The notes beneath the pieces are model-generated. The model ran no database searches. It was not told the DNA's origin and was given only the letters and a program-made list of their open reading frames with translations. DNA of 37,833 nt. Origin: Syntrophaceae bacterium UBA4810 (GTDB lineage Bacteria > Desulfobacterota > Syntrophia > Syntrophales > Smithellaceae). The position numbers were made by a program, and so were the translations under genes. Shown one piece after another: positions 32,704 through 37,833 of the stretch (its first letter is position 1; each line of letters begins with the position of its first letter). The DNA lies in contig DHGA01000108.1 in the NCBI GenBank assembly GCA_002402545.1, positions 2,027 through 39,859 on the forward strand, written 5' to 3'.

Positions 32704-32785
32704 GGTAGGTGGAGTAGCTGTTGGAAAAGATGAAATGATATTGTGTGAATGTTTCTGATAAATACATAGAGAAAATAGAACAGCC
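32704..32785 (+). repeat. diverged repeat F, copy 2
   Basis: It resembles 31741-31815 (see that entry). Just before it, 32653-32683 (TATTTCAAGACCTGATCCCA...) resembles the junction of element D and relic 2 at 30552-30580, so remnants of the same mosaic reach this far. No gene is seen between 32639 and 32858. Confidence 0.4.
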
Positions 32786-32858
32786 CAGATTATTTTACGA
32801 TTATTTCAAAGATTAGAAGAAGCCTATATTTGTTTAATCAATTTCTATCGCAATCAAT

Positions 32859-35800
32859 ATGGAACAAGAAGATATAATGTCAGATTTGTTGATACCACCC
32901 ATGGACTTGATGGGTCTTCAGGTGACCCTTATGCCTATTTCTGACATATTCACAGAGTTACCTTCATTCAAACTCCAAATTGAACGATATCACCCAGTGA
33001 AATCAGCTTCGTTTGTAGCAGGACTTCTTACCGATCCATCTTTCCATGCAAACGCCCTACGTATAGAGTTATTGATCCACCTTCTCATGGCATTTGCAGA
33101 AGGAACCAAAAGGCCAAGTATAGGCGATCTTAATTCATGGTTAAATAGCGATCTTGGTTCGACGGCATTTGCACACATGGAGGATCCTGTTGAAGATGTG
33201 TTCATTACAAGCGTGATTACCAAGGACGGAAATATAAGAATTTTCGAAGGTGTTTGGGAAAGTAGTGATTTCTATCTTCAGCGCTTACTGAACATAATTG
33301 ACACTTTGCCAGAAAACCAAGATACAAATCAATTGAGACGACATGTTCGTGCAGTATTATTGTTAAGCGAACAGATCGCTTGTCGGTTGCAACTTGAGCG
33401 ATTTTGCCAAGGTGGCGGCATGGACAAAGGAGTTATTCGAGTTCCTTCATCTTCGAAACTTAAGTTACTTCACCAAGCAATCACATTCACACCTGATGAA
33501 TTAAAACATCTAAACATCAACCAAGCTGAATTGATGCCCTTCATTTTTTGGCCCGGCCACAGAGATAAGTTACGCGAACAGATATTTGGTGAAAATGAAC
33601 TTATTAAGCGACCAATTGTTAAAGATGCAGATAATTATTTTGTTCTTCTGCCTTCAGCTATCAGTGTCGCTGTTCGTCAACATATTCTAGAATGGATGAT
33701 ATCACATGGCTATCAGGATAGTTTTAATGAACACCTAGCCATAGAGTATCAAGACTTCTTTCACGAAACACCTTTGCTTGGATCACCATTTCCTCTGGAG
33801 ATGCCGATGCCTCCAAAAAAATGTGCGGGAAAAACCATTCTGGACATCACCAGAAAAGTGGACGAAGGCCGATATTTGCATTTACTTGCAATTGTTGATG
33901 GAATTAAGGGCTATATGAACCATGGCTTTTCATTGCCTGACAACGATCCAACAGAAATAAGCGATCAGCTTGAAAAGCGCATCAAGAGTATACAAGAGCA
34001 TTTTCTCAAATTAGATGGTTTTAAGCAGGGTCTGACTTTATTGATAGGTTGTGGGTACGGCAGACCATACTTGATAAGCCAACCAAAAGAATCAGAAGAT
34101 TGGAGAGTTGAATTTGTTTCTGCCCCAGACTTCAAAACCTTGGCTTGGATACCTGGGGAATCGCCGCTTATGATTTGGAAATTGATTGATCATCAACGCT
34201 TTCTGACAAATCATCAGGTTGAGATTGTCAATGCAAGCGGATTGCTAAATCTTTACGGGTGGTGGGTGGATTCCAATTACCTCATGCTTCATCCAGATAT
34301 CGAATTTCCAAGCGGTCAGGTTCATTTAGCTATACCGACAGATTCCTTAGCAAATATTCGCAAAAAAGTCCGCCAAGGATGGGATTTGCATGCACTACCG
34401 TTCCCAAATGGTACGTTCGTAAGAGTACAGCGGAAATCTGCCGAAAGTTATTTTCCCGATGAGTCCAATAAAGAGCAATATGCAGCGATCGAAGAAGTAC
34501 GCGCGGGAAGCCTCATGGGTTCCTGGAAAGGAGAAAAATACATATGGTGGTTGTTAGTCGATAATGAAAAGACGGATCTATCGCGCGACGTAGTATATCG
34601 TATTTGGGATGCCATCATTAACTGGTTTGAGCTTGCAGTACCGGTTTTTGAGAATCACTGCCAGAAATTACAAAATAATGTTGTTCTGATTATCCTCGAT
34701 TTCAACAACGCCCACAGTGAGCAGGAAGAACCTGTTGCAGAAAGTGTACTATGGTCTAGTATCTCAGTCTCAAGTGATAAGAATACGAATGCTATTCGAG
34801 TTACCATCAGCGATCCATTCTTTGCGGGTTTTCGCAACCCCAAAAACATTGCCGAGCGAATCCTGCTATCAGCAATTACAGCGGGCGTGCTCGAACTTGC
34901 TGGAAAATCTACGGATGAAAAAGAAATTGATGACTTAATTCAGAAAATTGTACCCGATGATAATGCTCGTTACGTTCATTTTTTTGAAGCAGTACATTTT
35001 AGTGAATTAATACAACATTATGACAAACCCAAAAAACTCTTTATTGACGATGCCGATGTGGCACGTTCCAAGTTAGGCCTTGGTTGGTTGGTTCATAACA
35101 AATCTGATGGCGATAGTATTGTAACATCTAATGAGAGTGTCAGATTTCTGAATGATGTTGTCGACGTTATTTGGAAAAAAATGAAGATCAAACTGCAAAA
35201 CTTGGACCGTGAAAACTTTATAAAAAGAGCTTTATGGCATATTGAGGGTATAGAAGCCGAAAGAGAAATATGGCAAAGAACAATTCGTGCGGTCATGGCG
35301 CTTAGGAGTAACAAAGATGCCACTCGAATGGTTGCCATGAAGCATATAGCACGTTGCAATGCTGCAAAAATTGCATTACGACTTATAAGCGAAATGGCCA
35401 TTTCAGAATGTCCTCTTAAAGGTGGTAAAGAAGTTGGTAAACTTGATTTAACACCTTTAATGTCAGATGTTATGATGATGTTTCATCTTGGTGGCTGTTC
35501 AGATGCAATTAAGAAAAGTGTAATGGAACCAGAAATAAAAATCGCACCATGTGGCGATGTATTAACTCATGTTGGATTTAGAAACGATGTAGTGACACCA
35601 TTCACAATGCAGTATGAATCAGCTAGCCTAGATTATGAATCTGAAAATTATGAAAAACATTATAAGGAATTTGAGCCCGTACTGACCGTCAAAGGAATAT
35701 TTAAAGATTTTTTCCTAGAGGCTTTTGAAGAAGAATTTGGTTTCTCATTTGATACACTAAGGGGTTTTAGAGAATCACTCGAAAACCTTGCATTCGAGAG

Positions 35801-36641
35801 AAAATCCTGTGTATTTGTTGCATCCAAGGTGGAAATATTAGCTGCGTGCGTGAAAACAGGACTCACATCATCAGAAAATGCCAAGATAATTTTGGCTGAA
35901 TTTTCTCTTTGGCCTCGTAAATCTTGGAACAATACACCCAAGGGCTTTGAATCAGTTGATTGGTATCCGTGGCGATTTGGTCGACAACTCTCTTTGATTA
36001 GGAGACCTCTTGTTTGCATTGAAGAAGGTACAAGTCCACGTTATGTCATCTCTCCAGGATTGTTTGGTCAAGGCATTGTGTATACCACGAGGAGATATTA
36101 TGAAGCTGAAATTGAGGCTACAAAATGCAAATCAATATCTATGAAAGAATGGATTAATAAAGAAACTATGCGCAAGGGACATGCCTTTGAACAGGTAGTC
36201 TATGAAAAAATTAAAAATTTAGGATACAAAGCATTGCTTGATCAAAAAGTCACGGCCTTAATAAACAACAAATTAGACCAAGATTATGGTGATGTGGATG
36301 TCTTTGCTTGGAAACCTAGTGATAATATTGTTTTTGCCATCGAATGCAAAGACTTAAAGATGGCAAAAACACCCAATGAAATTGCCGAGCAATTGAATCG
36401 GTTCAGCGGCCAAATATTACCCAACGGCGAACGTGACGACCTTTTAAAACATCTGGATCGATGCAATATCATGAAGAATAGATGCACAGATATCGCTAAA
36501 ACGATCGGATACAATGGCAAAAAAATTAATATACGTGGTGTCGTTTGCTTCAGTGAACCTGTACCCATGCAGTATGTAGCAAGTCGTTTCCCTGATATTT
36601 TATTTGTGACTATTGATAATATAATATCTGTTTTATCTTAA
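32859..36641 (+). CDS. 1260-residue protein with C-terminal PD-(D/E)XK nuclease domain
   Basis: I do not recognise the family. The last 150 residues form a restriction-endonuclease-like fold: GHAFEQVVYEKIKNLGY (from 1107, E1111), GDVDVFAW (D1145, D1147) and FAIECKDL (E1162, K1164), the D-x(n)-ExK catalytic signature, followed by RFSGQILPNGERDDLLKHL. The preceding 1100 residues are mixed alpha/beta with many tryptophans and no Walker A, helicase or methylase motif, so it is not a standard restriction system. Codon use is markedly AT-rich compared with the left part of the window, which suggests transfer. No Shine-Dalgarno precedes the ATG at 32859; the ATG at 32877 (MSDLLIPP) is an alternative start. 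It follows toxin-like genes and is the only intact large gene of the AT-rich end. A defence nuclease is the leading guess. Confidence 0.8.
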   Translation: MEQEDIMSDLLIPPMDLMGLQVTLMPISDIFTELPSFKLQIERYHPVKSASFVAGLLTDPSFHANALRIELLIHLLMAFAEGTKRPSIGDLNSWLNSDLGSTAFAHMEDPVEDVFITSVITKDGNIRIFEGVWESSDFYLQRLLNIIDTLPENQDTNQLRRHVRAVLLLSEQIACRLQLERFCQGGGMDKGVIRVPSSSKLKLLHQAITFTPDELKHLNINQAELMPFIFWPGHRDKLREQIFGENELIKRPIVKDADNYFVLLPSAISVAVRQHILEWMISHGYQDSFNEHLAIEYQDFFHETPLLGSPFPLEMPMPPKKCAGKTILDITRKVDEGRYLHLLAIVDGIKGYMNHGFSLPDNDPTEISDQLEKRIKSIQEHFLKLDGFKQGLTLLIGCGYGRPYLISQPKESEDWRVEFVSAPDFKTLAWIPGESPLMIWKLIDHQRFLTNHQVEIVNASGLLNLYGWWVDSNYLMLHPDIEFPSGQVHLAIPTDSLANIRKKVRQGWDLHALPFPNGTFVRVQRKSAESYFPDESNKEQYAAIEEVRAGSLMGSWKGEKYIWWLLVDNEKTDLSRDVVYRIWDAIINWFELAVPVFENHCQKLQNNVVLIILDFNNAHSEQEEPVAESVLWSSISVSSDKNTNAIRVTISDPFFAGFRNPKNIAERILLSAITAGVLELAGKSTDEKEIDDLIQKIVPDDNARYVHFFEAVHFSELIQHYDKPKKLFIDDADVARSKLGLGWLVHNKSDGDSIVTSNESVRFLNDVVDVIWKKMKIKLQNLDRENFIKRALWHIEGIEAEREIWQRTIRAVMALRSNKDATRMVAMKHIARCNAAKIALRLISEMAISECPLKGGKEVGKLDLTPLMSDVMMMFHLGGCSDAIKKSVMEPEIKIAPCGDVLTHVGFRNDVVTPFTMQYESASLDYESENYEKHYKEFEPVLTVKGIFKDFFLEAFEEEFGFSFDTLRGFRESLENLAFERKSCVFVASKVEILAACVKTGLTSSENAKIILAEFSLWPRKSWNNTPKGFESVDWYPWRFGRQLSLIRRPLVCIEEGTSPRYVISPGLFGQGIVYTTRRYYEAEIEATKCKSISMKEWINKETMRKGHAFEQVVYEKIKNLGYKALLDQKVTALINNKLDQDYGDVDVFAWKPSDNIVFAIECKDLKMAKTPNEIAEQLNRFSGQILPNGERDDLLKHLDRCNIMKNRCTDIAKTIGYNGKKINIRGVVCFSEPVPMQYVASRFPDILFVTIDNIISVLS

Positions 36642-36678
36642 TTAGTATGAACTACGAATAGGAGTTGCTTCTTTACTC

Positions 36679-36707
36679 TTGACAATTAGATTAGTTACAG
36701 AATAATC
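36679..36707 (+). promoter_or_regulatory. sigma70-type promoter candidate
   Basis: TTGACA (36679-36684) with ATAATC or AATAAT at a 16-17 base spacing. It lies about 30 bp before the HD-domain relic and partly within direct repeat R1. Confidence 0.55.
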
Positions 36708-36722
36708 AAAACCACCTCATTT
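36687..36722 (+). repeat. direct repeat R, copy 1
   Basis: TAGATTAGTTACAGAATAAT... to CCTCATTT. It matches 37291-37327 over the whole length with a few substitutions and one indel; the 26 bases from ACAGAATAATC differ at a single position. The copies are about 600 bp apart. Confidence 0.8.
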
Positions 36723-36735
36723 AACAGAGGAACTA

Positions 36736-36828
36736 ATGGATAGTTAAACGGCACTGAAAGCCATCCAGGAAAATGTGAAGAATGAAAACCTAATAAAGCA
36801 TATGCTGGCTGCGGGTGCTTGTCTGTGA
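36736..36828 (+). pseudogene. HD-domain phosphohydrolase N-terminal relic
   Basis: The frame reads MDS, stop (TAA), TALKAIQENVKNENLIKHML, AAGACL, stop. The ENVKNENLIKHMLA stretch is the typical N-terminus of small HD-superfamily phosphohydrolases, where the helix is followed by the first HD-domain histidine region. Both a nonsense codon at position 4 and loss of everything after about 30 codons show it is dead. CAGAGGA lies before the ATG. Confidence 0.6.
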
Positions 36829-36854
36829 ATCTAACTTCTCATAATGTTGTTTTT
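36823..36854 (+). repeat. direct repeat S, copy 1
   Basis: A 32-bp block ending TAATGTTGTTTTT that matches 37462-37493 at about 27 of 32 positions, without gaps. It starts over the stop codon of the HD relic. Confidence 0.65.
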
Positions 36855-37050
36855 CATTTTTCTAATTTTATGCTACATTACAATTAAACAATTGTTAAAC
36901 AATCCTTCCTGGTTAAGGATATAAAGGCTTGGAGTTGAAGGTAAATATCAAAGTGCATGTTGAGGTCTTGTTTGGGTTGGGAGTTTGGGCCTTCGCAATG
37001 ATTAACATCATTAAGGAGAGCATTATGAACAATTCAATCGTAAATTCATG

Positions 37051-37181
37051 CGTTTGGTGCGGAGTGGCGTTTCTGCGAGGCCATGGTGGGACACTTTCAA
37101 TCCAAACGAGAGATTGGCATTTGCTGCGGTACTTACCTATTCCAGGAGAAACGCAGAAAGGTTCGAGTCCTTTCCCTCGCA
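37051..37181 (+). ncRNA. structured segment with a tRNA-like 3' end
   Basis: The last part has a perfect T-arm (AAAGG-TTCGAGT-CCTTT, 37157-37173) directly followed by CCCTCGC-A, like the 3' end of a tRNA (Leu- or Ser-like), and GCGAGGC (37075-37081) could pair with it at six of seven positions. The whole is about 107 bases, too long and without a proper D-arm or anticodon arm, so it is not a normal tRNA. Two more perfect complementary pairs exist: CGTTTGG/CCAAACG (37051-37057, 37102-37108) and TTTCTGCG/CGCAGAAA (37070-37077, 37152-37159). Alternatives are a tRNA fragment left at an integration site, or an unrelated small RNA. Confidence 0.35.
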
Positions 37182-37290
37182 TCAATTATTTTAAATAGGA
37201 GATTAAATGAGTGATGAAAAATGGTGGTTTGGATTTCGTCAAACCATCCCTAAACCACCAGGAAAATAATCGGGACGATTCTAATTTTTC

Positions 37291-37327
37291 TAGACTAGCC
37301 TACAGAATAATCAAAACCACCTTATTT
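37291..37327 (+). repeat. direct repeat R, copy 2
   Basis: Second copy of the sequence at 36687-36722. Upstream of this copy the TTGACA box of copy 1 is absent. Confidence 0.8.
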
Positions 37328-37461
37328 GTTACAAAAATATTAAAGCGGCAGTTATCGTTAGGCAAAGGTACTTATGGATCGGGAAAATTATATAAGGTAC
37401 ACGTACCACGTCGTCGTAGATGCCTTTCGGGGTACTTCGATCCTGATTGTAAAAAAACTAT

Positions 37462-37493
37462 CTGTGAAGCTAGCTTCGTGTAATGTTGTTTTT
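37462..37493 (+). repeat. direct repeat S, copy 2
   Basis: Second copy of the sequence at 36823-36854. In both places R precedes S (100 and 134 bp between them), with unrelated sequence in the middle. Confidence 0.65.
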
Positions 37494-37572
37494 ATGTTTT
37501 TTCCAATTCACGCAATATTTCAATCCGTAATAAATGATGCTCTGTTTTCTTCCTTTTTTTAAAAAAATAATG

Positions 37573-37581
37573 TGCTATAAT
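37573..37581 (+). promoter_or_regulatory. extended -10 promoter (TGCTATAAT)
   Basis: A perfect TGnTATAAT element about 70 bp before the zinc-ribbon gene. No good -35 is seen, as usual for extended -10 promoters. Confidence 0.65.
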
Positions 37582-37650
37582 GATGTTCAACGCATCTGGG
37601 AAAACTAAGTTTTTTAAAAGAGCGCAGGGTTTTGTATTTAAGGAACAGCT

Positions 37651-37833
37651 ATGAAAGTATGCCCATTCTGTGATGGAGAGCTTCGAGATGATGCAATAAA
37701 ATGCTGGCACTGCACTATGACCTTACCTTCGGTTAAACGTGCCAAACAAAATATATCAGAACAAAAGGTTCCGCCGCTAGAAGTTTCAAAGATAACCGAG
37801 GAACCACCTTCGAGTCCATCATCACAGCAAAGT
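37651..37833 (+). CDS. zinc-ribbon protein, N-terminal part (runs off the right edge)
   Basis: An open frame of 61 codons without a stop at the window end. The N-terminus MKVCPFCDGELRDDAIKCWH has CxxC (C4, C7) and a second pair C18 and C21 (CWHC), a short zinc ribbon like those at the start of many bacterial membrane or scaffold proteins. A proline/serine-rich linker follows (VPPLEVSKITEEPPSSPSSQ). AAGGAAC lies about 6 bases before the ATG, and an extended -10 promoter is upstream. The rest of the protein is needed to assign a function. Confidence 0.78.
   Translation, partial: MKVCPFCDGELRDDAIKCWHCTMTLPSVKRAKQNISEQKVPPLEVSKITEEPPSSPSSQQS

Larger units (their letters stand above)
36642..37650. 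other. AT-rich decayed region without an intact gene
   Basis: About 1 kb between the nuclease gene and the zinc-ribbon gene. It contains a promoter, an HD-domain relic, two pairs of direct repeats and a tRNA-3'-end-like structured segment (each listed separately). The longer reading frames here do not look like proteins. Two very short frames with ribosome-binding sites (57 codons from 37025 and 20 codons from 37207) are not convincing. Confidence 0.6.

Noticed and set aside
37075..37181. A complete functional tRNA gene
   Set aside because: The T-arm and 3' acceptor strand fit, but length is about 107 bases and no D-arm or anticodon arm with a 7-base loop can be placed.
37025..37198. 57-codon frame with a good AAGGAG site
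   Set aside because: It runs through the tRNA-like T-arm and has no protein-like composition; the translation looks like read-through of structured RNA.
37207..37269. 20-codon frame MSDEKWWFGFRQTIPKPPGK with AGGAG upstream
   Set aside because: Too short to support; the DNA also forms a GGTGGTTT/AAACCACC hairpin, which may be the real feature. Possibly the broken start of a lost gene.
37374..37562. 62-codon frame with YHVVVDAF, briefly considered as an IS200-type transposase start
   Set aside because: The similarity is limited to a few residues and the rest does not match; no flanking insertion-sequence structure.

Overview
The window looks like a chromosomal segment of an anaerobic Gram-negative bacterium, most plausibly a deltaproteobacterium of the Syntrophales/Desulfobacterota type. 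This is an inference from gene content: an outer-membrane barrel and OmpA-domain protein, HypA/HypB nickel-enzyme maturation genes, several multi-[4Fe-4S] proteins, a molybdopterin oxidoreductase, an FmdE-like protein, and short REP-like palindromes of the GTCATTGCGAGG family. No rRNA or full tRNA is present to fix the taxonomy.

Left part (1-16.8 kb, moderately GC-rich, mostly + strand): the 5' end of a tRNA-Glu gene runs off the left edge on the minus strand, with a near-consensus promoter. Then come a bacterial family X DNA polymerase with PHP domain, a nitroreductase, and a very large two-gene unit: a 1964-residue exported DUF11/SdrD_B repeat protein overlapping by ATGA a 1401-residue OmpA-domain plus beta-barrel protein. 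Small housekeeping or hypothetical genes follow (118-aa unknown, NTF2-like, CBS pair, exported Sm-like protein), then a coiled-coil/zinc-ribbon protein overlapping a sirtuin gene.

Middle part (16.9-27.6 kb): a redox/metal cluster. An eight-gene minus-strand run (Fe-S winged-helix protein, TetR regulator, molybdopterin oxidoreductase, FmdE-like protein, TauE/SafE transporter, HypA, HypB, His-rich NicO/UreH-like transporter) is bracketed by two plus-strand paralogues of its first gene. All three paralogues share the order winged helix, CxCR motif, Cys-dense cluster motif and two C-terminal [4Fe-4S] motifs. A TetR-type palindrome sits inside the likely promoter of the minus-strand run; an iron-dependent alcohol dehydrogenase follows the right-hand paralogue. 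The layout suggests a regulated redox module, but its substrate is unknown.

Right part (27.6-37.8 kb): an accessory region. Toxin-like genes (a Fic AMP-transferase, a HEPN/MNT pair, a RhuM-Doc fusion) are separated by a mosaic of shared repeats and by two copies of a deleted sirtuin 3' end. A membrane OB-fold protein, a VOC (glyoxalase-fold) gene broken by an amber codon, and a markedly AT-rich 1260-residue protein with a C-terminal PD-(D/E)XK nuclease follow. The last 1.2 kb is AT-rich and decayed: an HD-domain relic, two pairs of direct repeats, a tRNA-3'-end-like structured segment, and the start of a zinc-ribbon gene that leaves the window. The 1260-residue nuclease and the repeat-framed toxin array are the best candidates for undescribed biology, together with the triplicated Fe-S winged-helix proteins.
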